Positions 33,251-42,189 of a stretch of DNA of 64,000 nucleotides are shown one piece after another. The position numbers and the translations under genes were made by a program. How positions within the stretch are numbered: the stretch's first letter is position 1; each line of letters begins with the position of its first letter. This DNA comes from Thermomicrobiales bacterium. Its GTDB lineage: Bacteria; Chloroflexota; Chloroflexia; Thermomicrobiales; UBA6265. The stretch lies in contig JAMLHN010000011.1 of NCBI GenBank assembly GCA_023957115.1, forward strand, positions 38,710-102,709. The letters are read 5' to 3'. Under the pieces are notes generated by a model. That model worked only from the letters and a program-made list of their open reading frames with translations, was not told where the DNA came from and did not search any database.

Positions 33251-34864
33251 CTAACCCCCAATAACAAACGGCACACTGACTGGAGTCGATCCGCATGCGG
33301 CGCTAAAGGTTGCCGGACCGGCAGGCGCCTCCTCCGGCACCGTGAAGAGCCAGTAGATATTGCCCTCGCCATTGGCAATGTTTGGACGGTCGTAGCTCTC
33401 GGCGCCAATCTGCACGGTGGCGTCGCAATGGGCCAGCGGAGTGGTGGCGCCGACGAAAAACAATTGCTGATTCGGGACCACCTGCTGCGGCGCCGAAGAA
33501 ATGGTGAGCTGACTCGGTTGAGCGCTCGGCTCGACCGGCCAAAGGTCATCCGGAAGCTGGGTCACCTGCTGCATATTCGGCCGCCAGGCATCGAACTCGG
33601 CCGCGAAGGCGTCGGGTGTTATCCCAAACACGGTCTCGAATGCCGCATCGAATGATGCGCCCTTCTGCAGCTCGACGTAAAAATCGCCCAGCGAGGAGAT
33701 CGACATTCCTCGGGTCCCCAAGAGATACTGCATCGCGAGATACACCAACGGATATTCGCCCGCCCCCATCGAATCGCTGGCGTGCAGCTCGGCCAGGCCC
33801 GTCGTCACTGGTTTCACATACAGCGAATACGCCGTGCTTTCGTAGAACTCGGTCTGATCGGTCACCCCAATCTGGGCCGTCGCCATGAACCCAACAGCCT
33901 CGGCCGCGCCCTCGGTGAACCAAAGCGGCACCACCGCTGTGCTGCCGTCGGTCATCGCATTCTGATAGATATGAAAGAACTCGTGCACCATGGTTTCGAC
34001 CCGCTCGATCGGCGCCATCTGCTGCCAGACGCGGGAGCCGGCATAGACCGCAATCGAGCGTGCGCGCGTCGTCGCCAGCAACCCTTCCCCGAACGGAGAA
34101 ACACTGCTGAGACCCGTGATCTGCACATCGCCCAGATCTGGGTCGCCGAAGTACCCCACAATCACATCTTTCCCGAGCCGCACCCCTTCGAAAATATCCC
34201 ACCGATCTCGCTCGCTGATCGTCGGATCGAAGCAGAATGAAACGCCGTTGACCGCCTCGACCTCACAATCGTTCTCACTGGCCGGTACCGCCACCCCCGG
34301 GGCATACACATCGAACTGATTCCAGTGCGCAAGGTACGAGGGCAGGAGCGGTTCCTCGGTATAGGCCTCCAACAACAGATCGATTCCGTCACCCAGATCC
34401 CAGGCTTTCAACATCAAGCCATACGACACCGGCAGCCCGTCGCTGCCAGTCGTATCGAACCGGTAGCATTGCACGGCAACGGTGGAACCGTTGCCTCCGG
34501 CGGCACATTGGGCGTCGTCCAGTTGCTGAAAGCCGGAGCTGGTGGGGTCGTTCGCCAGCTGACTCGCATAATCATCGATGACGGCCTGCGGGTTCGGGCT
34601 GATGGTACGGCCACCGGAGAAATAGACAAAGCTCTGGCTATCGGCCAACCCCAGCAGATCGAATCCATTCGCGTCAGTATCCGACTCGATCACATACCAC
34701 GGAAGTTGCCAGGAGACCGCGTATCCAAAATGCGGACTCGTATAATTGGTGCCGGTAACCTGGGCGTGAGTTACTGGTATCCCGTAACCCGAGAACATCA
34801 TCGGCACGACGATCAACAATGCGCCCAGGAGACGCATACGCGTAGCAAGAGACCGAGTAGTCAC
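33251..34864 (-). CDS. Exported gluzincin-type metallopeptidase
   Basis: This 537-residue protein has a signal peptide (MRLLGALLIVVPMMFSGYG, then THAQ). A lipoprotein-like N-terminal half follows (about 40-200). A peptidase core comes next with HEFFH at about 294-298 and the third-ligand segment WFTEGAAEAVG about 20 residues on. The C-terminal part (about 430-537) is beta-rich. HExxH plus a downstream Glu defines gluzincin-like zinc peptidases. The GTG at 34864 follows GGAGG. The next upstream gene (35132-36301) encodes a shorter relative with the same core and tail. Substrate unknown. Confidence 0.78.
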   Translation of the reverse strand: MTTRSLATRMRLLGALLIVVPMMFSGYGIPVTHAQVTGTNYTSPHFGYAVSWQLPWYVIESDTDANGFDLLGLADSQSFVYFSGGRTISPNPQAVIDDYASQLANDPTSSGFQQLDDAQCAAGGNGSTVAVQCYRFDTTGSDGLPVSYGLMLKAWDLGDGIDLLLEAYTEEPLLPSYLAHWNQFDVYAPGVAVPASENDCEVEAVNGVSFCFDPTISERDRWDIFEGVRLGKDVIVGYFGDPDLGDVQITGLSSVSPFGEGLLATTRARSIAVYAGSRVWQQMAPIERVETMVHEFFHIYQNAMTDGSTAVVPLWFTEGAAEAVGFMATAQIGVTDQTEFYESTAYSLYVKPVTTGLAELHASDSMGAGEYPLVYLAMQYLLGTRGMSISSLGDFYVELQKGASFDAAFETVFGITPDAFAAEFDAWRPNMQQVTQLPDDLWPVEPSAQPSQLTISSAPQQVVPNQQLFFVGATTPLAHCDATVQIGAESYDRPNIANGEGNIYWLFTVPEEAPAGPATFSAACGSTPVSVPFVIGG

Positions 34865-34978
34865 AGAACCTCCAATGGTCGAACGGCCGAGCGATGCATC
34901 CCGCAAGCGACGTCGCGCTCGAGTTCATCCGATGATAGCCCAGGCACATCCTCACTCTTCACAACGTTCCGGACGGCC

Positions 34979-35108
34979 AGGACGTGTTTGAAACGGTTCT
35001 GCGTCCTGAGCCCTGGGTCCTGCGACGATCCGGGGAGCTCATTTCGGGGCGTGAACGGACGGATTCACGCCAAATCCAGCGCGGGCAGAGGCACGCCATA
35101 CACGCCCC
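34979..35108 (+). mobile_element. Small TIR element, type B, copy 1
   Basis: This starts AGGACGTGTTTGAAACGG and ends near ACACGCCCCAACTCC. The interior (CTGCGTCCTGAGCCCTGGG, GGGGAGCTCATTTCGGGGC) matches 52909-53058. It has no coding capacity. Confidence 0.6.
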
Positions 35109-35131
35109 AACTCCTAACTCCCAGCTCCTCA

Positions 35132-36301
35132 TCAAGTAATCGTCAGCGAACCTGAAACCGCATCGGCGCCGCAGGAGATCATGATCGCACCAGGCCCCGG
35201 TTGAATATCCTCGGGCAGACTCACCAGCCAGAAGACCTCCCCCGAACCGTTCGCGATGGCCGTGCGCCGGAGCCGGTGCTGCGTCAGCGCGAGATCGAGC
35301 CCGCATTCCGCATGGGGAGTTGTCTGCCCGACCATGATCAGCTGGGTGTCGACCGTGGCGGCCGTTGGGAGCGCAATCATCGTGATCGCGCTCGGCTGTG
35401 GGGCCGTAGTCTCGCGCTCGAAATCGTCATCCAGCACCAGAACCCGCTCGATCCCCACACGCCACGCTTCGAACTCCTGATAGAAATCGAGAACCGAAAC
35501 GCCGAAGGTCGCCTGAAACGACTGCGCGAACGTCTCACCGGCGGCCAGGTGGTCGTACACAGCTCCGATTGCGGCGACCGACAGCCCTCGACTTCCCAAC
35601 AGATACTGCACGGCCAGATAGGAGACTGGGTAGGCGGGGGCGGTCATCGAAGCGAACCCTTCCAGCTCCGAAAGCGGTCGTGTATCCGCCTGTCTGGTCA
35701 CCATATAAAACATCAGGTTGTAAACCTCGGCTTGATCGCTGACCCCCAGCGAGATGACTGCCTGAAATCCGATGGCTTCCGCGGTTCCTTCCGCAAACCA
35801 GGCAAGCTCCGGCTCGACCGCCCCGGCAATCATGAGGTTCTGCCAAACATGCGTCAGCTCGTGCACCAGGGTTGCGACCCGCTCGATCGGCGAGAGTCGC
35901 TGCCACGTCGTCGATCCGGTATAGACTTCGATTTCGCTGCCGAAGGTCGAGGCGAGAATGCTATCCCCACCATCATCAGCCGTCGTGAGTATGTAAATAC
36001 GTACATTTGGTAAATGCTCGACGCCCAGATACTGTCCGATGATCTGCTGACCCAACCGGATCCCCTCGATCACGGCGTACCGATCGTGCTCCGACACATT
36101 CGGACTGATCACGAACGTCGCGCCGTGGTACTCCTCGGTCGTCGATTGCTGCAGCGCAACCGCCGAGTCCGCCGGCCCCTGAGCGCCTGAGCCCGCCGCG
36201 GCAACCGGGAGGATTCCGTCCGTGCCCAGCACCAGTATCAGCATCACCAGTGCGGACACAATCCGTCCGGCTCGCCGTCGTCTATACCCTATGGACATCA
36301 T
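35132..36301 (-). CDS. Exported gluzincin-type metallopeptidase, shorter paralogue
   Basis: This 389-residue protein has a signal peptide (about 13-36, ending VAAAGSGAQ). The peptidase core has HELTH at 147-151 and FAEGTAEAIGF downstream, and the C-terminal beta-rich tail is shared with the gene at 33251. It lacks the extra N-terminal half of that protein. The shared pattern ISPNVSEHDRYAVIEGIRLG and DPTISERDRWDIFEGVRLG shows they are paralogues. The start is ATG 36301, with a second ATG and a GTG adjacent and GGAG ahead. The two genes are divided by a type B small element. Confidence 0.78.
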   Translation of the reverse strand: MMSIGYRRRRAGRIVSALVMLILVLGTDGILPVAAAGSGAQGPADSAVALQQSTTEEYHGATFVISPNVSEHDRYAVIEGIRLGQQIIGQYLGVEHLPNVRIYILTTADDGGDSILASTFGSEIEVYTGSTTWQRLSPIERVATLVHELTHVWQNLMIAGAVEPELAWFAEGTAEAIGFQAVISLGVSDQAEVYNLMFYMVTRQADTRPLSELEGFASMTAPAYPVSYLAVQYLLGSRGLSVAAIGAVYDHLAAGETFAQSFQATFGVSVLDFYQEFEAWRVGIERVLVLDDDFERETTAPQPSAITMIALPTAATVDTQLIMVGQTTPHAECGLDLALTQHRLRRTAIANGSGEVFWLVSLPEDIQPGPGAIMISCGADAVSGSLTIT

Positions 36302-36735
36302 CACATCGCTCCAACAAGATCGGGACGCCGGTTGGCGCCCCGATCGACCGTCGTTCCTCCGTATACCGCTCCGAGTATAGGTTGGATACGGCGCACAACC
36401 AGACACAGCGCTCTTTGCTCGCGATCATCCAGCGTGTTCACGGAGCGCCGGATCCCCTGATCGTCGTGCAGCGCGTCTCTGCCCGCTCGTGCCCACGAGG
36501 CGCCCGGCTGCTCACCACGCGCAGTCCCAAGCTCCCCAACGTTGAAACGCTGGGCTAATACCCCTTTGGTGCGTACGTACGCAGTATTATGGACCGCCCC
36601 GTAGCCGGTCCCAAGGGGTATTAGCCCAAGAGTTCAGTCTTGGGAAGTTCTCGCCCAGCGTTTCAACGTTGGGAATCAGAGCTGTCATTGGGGACTTCGA
36701 TCGGTTTGCCTGTGAACGAAAGGCACGAGAAGCGC
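36302..36735. repeat. Intergenic region with two palindrome copies
   Basis: This 434-base gap contains the 20-base palindrome twice (36535-36554 and 36654-36673) and a variant CCCAAGAGTTCAGTCTTGGG (36625-36644), with TGCGTACGTACGCA (36569-36582) between the copies. No gene is seen. Confidence 0.7.
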
Positions 36736-38724
36736 CTACCCGCCGCGCTCGACAACCATCCCATCGACGAACGCCACCGCATACGGCTTCAAGTCCAGCG
36801 CCAGCGTCCCACGCTCGAGCGACGCTGGCCTCATGCTGGACTCGACAAAGCCCGCTTCCGCCGAAGCCGCCTCGTATGTCGTCTCGTCCAGGATCGCAAC
36901 CATCGGCTCGGTCACCTGCAACCCTTCCAGCGCAATCGTCTGGTCCGCCTCCGTCAGATTCGCGACCAGCACCCGCAGATTCCCGTCGTTGCGCACGGCC
37001 AGCGCCTCCGCCTGGAAGGGATTCGGGACCGTTATCCAGACACTCTGCCCGCCAGCAAACCGCGCAATCGCCCGAAAGACGTGATAGACCGGAAAAAGCT
37101 GCCCCGGATCGGACGGAAACAGCTCGCGCCGGGTCAATCGCTCCCGATGCTCGATCAACCCCTTCCATCCCGTCAGCTCGAAATAGGTCGCAGTCTCGAC
37201 CCCTTCATCGGCCATCCGCTTCAGGCTGCCAACCGTCCAGGCCGCCCCGAAGAGCGAGAGCTGTCGCGGATCGACCGCCGGCGGCAATTCGTCCGGCCCA
37301 GGCTTCGGAGGCGCGGCGGTCGCATTCGGATTCCATTGCTGTCGCAAGGTGATCGGCCCAACCGACAACGGCCGCTCTCCGGCCATCGCCCGGGCGCTCC
37401 GCACCACATCGGTCTGCGCGGAGATGCATTCCATGATGGAAAGATTGTCGAACGCGTGCACCTGTGGATTGAGCGTGAATGTCACCACGTCCAGCTCTCG
37501 CACGGGCAGAAAGTCGACCGCGCGGTTGAGCTCGGTAAAGAACGCGCGCGTCCCTCCGCCAATGCGTACACTCGAACCCGCCGCGGTGAACGCTGCCCTG
37601 GCGGCGGCAATCGTTTCCGGATGCGTTGCCAGATCGTCCCGCGGGAACGTCACCACCTCATGCACCGGTGGAAAGACAAAGACCAGCGCCACCGGCAGCA
37701 GCTTCGTCGCCTCGGCCAGCTCTGCCCATCCGCCATCGTCGCCACGCCGCCCGACCACACTCAGATTCAACGCGGCGCCCAGCGCCAACGCACGGTCGGC
37801 CGCGCGCCGCAGCGAATCCCGCCAGTCATCCGCGCCCAGATCGAGCTCCGCGTGCAGATAGGCCGGCGCGAGCGCTCGCAACCGTTCCAGATCCTCATTC
37901 TGCAGCGCCTCGTTGCTCCCGGCGCCAAACCCGATCACCGGAAACGACCCCGTCCGGGAAAGGTCGACGGTCAGCGCGTCCGGCTGGCCCCCCGTATCCT
38001 CCCCGATACTCGACCCTTCACCAAAGACCTCGATCGTGACCGCCTGCCGAATCTCCTGTTGGGGCGTCACCTCTACGGGATATGGGACCCGCAGCGGGGT
38101 GCTGTACGTTTTGAACGATGCGTCGGTCCAGTTCCGCTGATCCTCCATTTCGAAGAGATCGCCTTCGAACCGGATCTCCGCGGTCGTGTTCTCGCCCGCC
38201 GCATGGGTGATCGATTCCATATCGAGAAACGGCTGGTGGGGAGAGATCAATTCGGGGAAGAAGCTCTCGACCCGCCCATCCGGCGTATCGGTCCACGCCG
38301 GCGCGCCGGCCAGCTCTGCCGGATGGAGTACGCAGAAACCGATCCGGTTCCGCAGAAACGCGGTTCGCGGCGCGCCCTCCATCTCATAGCGAATGGTTCC
38401 TTCCGGCGTCCCTTCGATGATCCCGCTCCAGGCAAAATCGACCCCGGAGGACGGATCGACATGCTCCGCCTCGATCGTGATCCGAAAGGAATCTCCCCGA
38501 TCGTCCACCTCGAAGGCGGTGTAGACCGGTTCGACGGTACCCCAGTTCCGATCCCGCACCGCGAAATACAACCGCCGCACGATCTCGATATCGCCCACCC
38601 GCACATAGCGCAGGTCCGCATGCTCCAATTCCGCGGTCAACGGCCCCGCCCGCAGCGTACGCCGCTCCGGCAACGCATCGTTACTGCCATACCGTATCTG
38701 ATTGATCGATCGTGGTTGTTGCAT
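36736..38724 (-). CDS. D-apionate-lactonase-like protein
   Basis: This 662-residue protein starts MQQPRSINQIRYGSNDALPE. The LRAGPLTAELEHADLRYVRV, GDIEIVRRLYFAVRDRNWGT pattern recalls the N-terminal domain of D-apionate lactonase (ApnL). A central barrel-like part and a C-terminal beta domain (LNVANLTEADQ-type sequence LRVLVANLTEADQTI) follow, and the length fits. If correct, it would open a lactone of a branched sugar acid. The neighbours, a GntR regulator and a dehydrogenase on the same strand, fit a small catabolic locus. The family call is from memory of the pattern; the substrate is open. Confidence 0.55.
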   Translation of the reverse strand: MQQPRSINQIRYGSNDALPERRTLRAGPLTAELEHADLRYVRVGDIEIVRRLYFAVRDRNWGTVEPVYTAFEVDDRGDSFRITIEAEHVDPSSGVDFAWSGIIEGTPEGTIRYEMEGAPRTAFLRNRIGFCVLHPAELAGAPAWTDTPDGRVESFFPELISPHQPFLDMESITHAAGENTTAEIRFEGDLFEMEDQRNWTDASFKTYSTPLRVPYPVEVTPQQEIRQAVTIEVFGEGSSIGEDTGGQPDALTVDLSRTGSFPVIGFGAGSNEALQNEDLERLRALAPAYLHAELDLGADDWRDSLRRAADRALALGAALNLSVVGRRGDDGGWAELAEATKLLPVALVFVFPPVHEVVTFPRDDLATHPETIAAARAAFTAAGSSVRIGGGTRAFFTELNRAVDFLPVRELDVVTFTLNPQVHAFDNLSIMECISAQTDVVRSARAMAGERPLSVGPITLRQQWNPNATAAPPKPGPDELPPAVDPRQLSLFGAAWTVGSLKRMADEGVETATYFELTGWKGLIEHRERLTRRELFPSDPGQLFPVYHVFRAIARFAGGQSVWITVPNPFQAEALAVRNDGNLRVLVANLTEADQTIALEGLQVTEPMVAILDETTYEAASAEAGFVESSMRPASLERGTLALDLKPYAVAFVDGMVVERGG

Positions 38725-38742
38725 TGCCTTTGCCTCTTTTTT

Positions 38743-38876
38743 GGAGTTGGGAGTTGGGATTTAGGAGTTAGGAACGCATCGTCGTCCCGAGCGAAGCCAT
38801 TTCTAACTCCCAACTCCTACCACCGAACTCCCAAATCCTAGCTCCTAACTCCTCGCTCCTCGCTCCTCGCTCCTCA
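38743..38876. repeat. Short inverted repeat with AGGAGTT arms
   Basis: The left arm 38743-38773 (GGAGTTGGGAGTTGGGATTT and AGGAGTTAGGA) and the right arm 38801-38876 (CTAACTCCCAACTCC and several CTCCTAACTCC, GCTCCTC units) are inverted around about 27 bases. The right arm runs into the 3' end of the regulator gene 38845-39570. Confidence 0.75.
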
Positions 38877-39570
38877 AGGACTGCTGCAGCCGTCCTGCGG
38901 CCGACGTCATATGCCGTTCCATCGCGATCTGCGCCGCCGCGGCATCGCCGGCGGCGACCGCTTCGAAAATGGGGACATGCTCGGAATACGACGGATCGCG
39001 CGCGCCATCCTGCGCCAGCACCCGGGCGATCCAGGTTCGCAGCAACGCCTGCACGCTGGCATGAATATCGCGCAGGACAAGATTGTCCGACGCCTCGGCC
39101 AGTCGCACATGGAACTGCACATCCGCCTCCACGAACGCCGAAGCAGTCGCGGCACGCTCCATTCGCCCCAGGATCTGGCGCAACGCTTCGATATCCACCG
39201 CGGTGCGCCGTTTGGCCGCCAATCCAGCGATCACGATCTCGATCTCCTGACGTGCTTCCACGAGATCCATCGTGCGCCGCTCGCCCAGCAGCAATCCCCA
39301 TTCGATCACCTCGGGCAAGAGCGCGGAATCCGCCTTGCGCAGGTAGGTGCCATCGCCCTGCCGCACCTCCACCAGCCCGATCAACGAGAGTGCTTTGATC
39401 GCCTCGCGCATCGCCGAGCGACCGACCCCGAACGCTTCCGCCAGTTGCCGCTCGGAGGGCATCCGCGTCCCCGGCTCGACCGCCCCGGAAAGCAGATATT
39501 CCACCAACCGCCGGGCCACCTGCGTCGCCACCGGTTCGCGTTTGATCGGATCGATCTGCGTCAGTTCCAT
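38845..39570 (-). CDS. GntR family regulator, FadR/FCD subfamily
   Basis: This 241-residue protein has an N-terminal winged helix (GTRMPSERQLAEAFGVGRSA, REAIKALSLIGLVEVRQGDG) and a C-terminal FCD ligand domain with metal-type histidines (DVQFHVRLAEAS, SYSEHVPIFEAVAAGD, MERHM). It probably controls the adjacent lactonase-like and dehydrogenase genes in response to a sugar acid. Its last residues (RSEERGARS) are encoded by the AGGAGCG repeat arm, so the natural C-terminus has been overwritten. The start is ATG 39570. Confidence 0.85.
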   Translation of the reverse strand: MELTQIDPIKREPVATQVARRLVEYLLSGAVEPGTRMPSERQLAEAFGVGRSAMREAIKALSLIGLVEVRQGDGTYLRKADSALLPEVIEWGLLLGERRTMDLVEARQEIEIVIAGLAAKRRTAVDIEALRQILGRMERAATASAFVEADVQFHVRLAEASDNLVLRDIHASVQALLRTWIARVLAQDGARDPSYSEHVPIFEAVAAGDAAAAQIAMERHMTSAAGRLQQSLRSEERGARS

Positions 39571-39723
39571 CTCACAACCAAAGGAGGAGTGCAGGACGTC
39601 CCTGCCCTGCTGGTGACAAGCGATCTTGTTCAAGCAGGACACGGAGGTCCTGCACGACGCCGATTCCGGACTTGAAATGAGTTTGCCCACACACCCTCGG
39701 GCATGTCGGATGCGTTATCTGTA

Positions 39724-40590
39724 TCACTCGTCGTTCTCCAAATCGCGCAGCAGCCCGGCATCCCGGGTTGCCTTGATCTCACCCAGAATGCCAGCATCGT
39801 CGATCAACCAGCGACCCAGATCCTCGACATGATCCGCATTCGAGAGCACCGGCCAGAGATTATTCGCCACACGGGTAAAGGTATCGGGCCCACCCAGCGC
39901 CGCGGTTTCGAACGGACCGGTATACCGCCAGCGTCGCGCGAGTCCGTCGCGCACGATCTCGTCGACCACGCCCGGAGCGGCAACCCCGTTTTCGACGATC
40001 CAGACGGCTTCCCGCAGCAACGCGAGCTGCAACCGGTTCCAGACGAACCCGTCCACATCGTTCTCCACCACCACCGGCCGTTTCCCGACCGACGCGATCA
40101 GATCGACGGAACGTTGCACCACCTCGGAATCGGTTCCCGGCCCGCTGATCACTTCCACCAGCGGCATCAGCAACGGCGGGTTCCAGTAATGATTGCCAAC
40201 CGTCCGTTCCGCGGCGCCGCTCAGCTCGCCAAGCCGCCCAATGCTGATCGACGAGGTATTGCTGGCCAGGATCGCATTGGGAAACTGCTTGGCCGCCGCC
40301 CGCAGCACCTCTCCTTTGACCTCAGCGTCTTCGACCACCGACTCCAGAAAGAGGTCGATCGGCCCGGCAACGGCGTCCAGATCGGAGGCAATGCCGAGCT
40401 GCCGCCGCCCGGTCACAAACGCTCCCTCCGACCAACGACCCATGGCCGCAGCCGTCGCCCAGGCCGTCTCGACACGCTGCTCCGCCTTCGCGCCATCACG
40501 CGCCAGAAAAGTCACCTCGTGCCCAGCCAGGGCATACTCGACCCCAATCTGCGACCCCATCAACCCGGGTCCGGCTATGACAATACGCAT
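39724..40590 (-). CDS. 3-hydroxyacyl-CoA dehydrogenase family oxidoreductase
   Basis: This 288-residue protein starts MRIVIAGPGLMGSQIGVEYA, a Rossmann NAD site. It continues with FLESVVEDAEVKGEVLRAAA, ASNTSSISIGRL and the catalytic region GNHYWNPPLLMPLVEVISGP, where His and Asn fit the family dyad. It is closer to hydroxy-acid members (gulonate or carnitine type) than to fatty acid oxidation proteins. With the neighbouring lactonase-like protein it may oxidise a sugar-acid intermediate; that is inference from position. Confidence 0.8.
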   Translation of the reverse strand: MRIVIAGPGLMGSQIGVEYALAGHEVTFLARDGAKAEQRVETAWATAAAMGRWSEGAFVTGRRQLGIASDLDAVAGPIDLFLESVVEDAEVKGEVLRAAAKQFPNAILASNTSSISIGRLGELSGAAERTVGNHYWNPPLLMPLVEVISGPGTDSEVVQRSVDLIASVGKRPVVVENDVDGFVWNRLQLALLREAVWIVENGVAAPGVVDEIVRDGLARRWRYTGPFETAALGGPDTFTRVANNLWPVLSNADHVEDLGRWLIDDAGILGEIKATRDAGLLRDLENDE

Positions 40591-40702
40591 CGGTGGTTCT
40601 CGCTTTCTGTAGCAGTCAGCAACTGGCGGTCGGCAGTCGGTGGAATCTTCTCCCGGTGCGTCATCGCCTCACCCCCGGCCGAGCCCACCGCACGCGCGAA
40701 AG

Positions 40703-40738
40703 CCCCCTTCCTCTCCCAGCATTGGGAGAGGAAGGGGG
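40703..40738. repeat. CCCCCTTCCTCTCCC hairpin repeat, copy 2
   Basis: A perfect 15-bp stem (40703-40717 with 40724-40738) and a 6-base loop, AGCATT. It lies between the convergent-side ends of the dehydrogenase and DUF559 gene regions and resembles copies at 12236 and 41239. Confidence 0.85.
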
Positions 40739-40811
40739 TTGGGGGATGGTGAGGGCGAAATGCTGCCCATTGAGCATCCGTCCAATCCCGAACGCCCTCG
40801 GACTCTCCTGA

Positions 40812-41204
40812 TTATTCAGACGACGATTCTCTACCAGCAAGCTCGGATCGAATTTGCTCGACAACCATATCGAGATCGGTGAGAACCGCCGCGTTAGAAA
40901 ATCGGACGACGCTATATCCGTACTGTTCCAAATGCTCGGTTCGCGCTTGATCATACCGAACGTATTCATCCAGCGAATGATGTGCACCGTCGAGCTCGAC
41001 CACCAACTTCCGTTCAACGCAGACGAAATCCAACACAGAGTTGCCAACTGGATACTGTCGCCGGAACTTGAACCCGTCGAGTTGCCGCCCGCGAAGCGCT
41101 TGCCACAGGACGCGCTCGGCCGGTGTTTGACTGGCACGCAAGTTGCGGGCTGCTGCCACAAGCTCATTCGACGCCCCCCGCACGCGGCCGTTCTTCGTCG
41201 GCAT
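40812..41204 (-). CDS. DUF559 endonuclease-like protein
   Basis: This 130-residue protein has the family pattern ASNELVAAARNLRASQTPAE, WQALRGRQLDGFKFRRQYPV, DFVCVERKLVVELDGAHH and YGYSVVRFSN. It is a PD-(D/E)xK-type fold related to very-short-patch-repair nucleases: Asp of LDF, Glu of VVELDG and Lys of RKL fit the catalytic set. The biological role of these stand-alone proteins is unclear. ATG 41204 follows AGGAGG. Confidence 0.8.
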   Translation of the reverse strand: MPTKNGRVRGASNELVAAARNLRASQTPAERVLWQALRGRQLDGFKFRRQYPVGNSVLDFVCVERKLVVELDGAHHSLDEYVRYDQARTEHLEQYGYSVVRFSNAAVLTDLDMVVEQIRSELAGRESSSE

Positions 41205-41238
41205 CCTGCCTCCTGTCCACCCTCATCCATCCCCCAAC

Positions 41239-41274
41239 CCCCTTCCTTCTCCCAATGCTGGGAGAAGGAAGGGG
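41239..41274. repeat. CCCCTTCCTTCTCCC hairpin repeat, copy 3
   Basis: CCCCTTCCTTCTCCC (41239-41253) pairs with GGGAGAAGGAAGGGG (41260-41274), loop AATGCT. It is followed by AAACTGTCCGCACGTGAGCC (41305-41324), which is also found at 57893-57912. Confidence 0.8.
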
Positions 41275-41358
41275 CTCCTGCACCCGCGCAGTGCGGTCGG
41301 TACACAAACTGTCCGCACGTGAGCCCTCTGGGGAGCGGGGCTTTTTGCGCGGTGGGGG

Positions 41359-41400
41359 TTGACAACGATGCAAGCTCGTGTATTTATATAGTAGTACTAT
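41359..41400 (+). promoter_or_regulatory. Promoter with overlapping palindromic operator
   Basis: TTGACA (41359-41364) is followed after 18 bases by TTTATA (41383-41388). Starting at the last base of that -10 is the perfect palindrome ATAGTA-G-TACTAT (41388-41400). The transcript would encode an exported protein and a MarR regulator, so the palindrome is a good candidate for autoregulation by that regulator. Confidence 0.6.
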
Positions 41401-41433
41401 TTATTTATGCCGCATTCGTGAAAGGATGAACCG

Positions 41434-42189
41434 ATGCGTCACGTTGCTCGTATGTTTGGTCTGGCGATGCTCTCCGCCCTTCTGGTCCTTGACGGGGGAT
41501 CGCTGCTGACGGCCGCCCAGTCGCCGGTCGCTTCCCCGGAAGCCTCCCCCGATCTTCTGCTGACCGGGGCGGCCGTGACCCACAACTCCGATCTTGGGGT
41601 GCTCATCTTCGAGCAGCAGGTGGACGGCACGGCCGGCGCCACGGTGCCGGACCCGGTTGGCCAACTGGACGGCGCGCCGGTGCTTGGGCATGTCTTCCCG
41701 ACAACGCTGTCCCCGACGGCGGTCGGGTTCTCCGAAGTCGATGGGATTCTGGCGCTGGCGGTGACCTCGCACCCGGATTTCGACGACACGCCGCTGTGGG
41801 ACGAGAACGTGGACGGTATCTATGACAACGACGGCGTCGTCTATCACACCCATTGGGTCGTGGTCGGACCGGACGAGCGGGTTTCGGGCGGTCTTGCGGT
41901 GCTCGAGTTCCACTCGAATGGCGCCGCGGTCACCCTGCCGCCAACCGCGCCCGGTATGCCGATGTACATGGATTCGCCGGGATTCGCGGTGCAGTTGAAT
42001 GGCGACACGCTGAAGGTCCTCGTGCCGGTGGACCGCGTTGGCAACCAGACCGAATTCAATTACGATGCGGTCACCGCCTATCTGGAGGTCAATACCTCCG
42101 ACCCCGACCGGCCGATGCTGGGGGTCTATGCGGTCTATAGCGTCCTTTCGGGAGATCTCTCGCTGCCCTATGCCGTGGTTCAGTCATGA
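41434..42189 (+). CDS. Exported protein of unknown function in a MarR-linked operon
   Basis: This 251-residue protein has a signal peptide (MRHVARMFGLAMLSALLVLD, then TAAQ) and an acidic, Pro-rich start SPVASPEASPD. The mature part has HNSDLGVLIFEQQVDGTAGA, VVYHTHWVVVGPDER and AVLEFHSNGAAVTLPP. The His-rich HTHW segment and acidic patch DENVDGIYDNDG could bind metal, but no family is recognised. It overlaps the start of the MarR gene by 20 bases. AAAGGA precedes ATG 41434. Confidence 0.75.
   Translation: MRHVARMFGLAMLSALLVLDGGSLLTAAQSPVASPEASPDLLLTGAAVTHNSDLGVLIFEQQVDGTAGATVPDPVGQLDGAPVLGHVFPTTLSPTAVGFSEVDGILALAVTSHPDFDDTPLWDENVDGIYDNDGVVYHTHWVVVGPDERVSGGLAVLEFHSNGAAVTLPPTAPGMPMYMDSPGFAVQLNGDTLKVLVPVDRVGNQTEFNYDAVTAYLEVNTSDPDRPMLGVYAVYSVLSGDLSLPYAVVQS

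Noticed and set aside
36640..38841. 733-residue plus-strand frame over the lactonase-like gene
   Set aside because: Antisense shadow; runs through repeats at both ends and has no motif.
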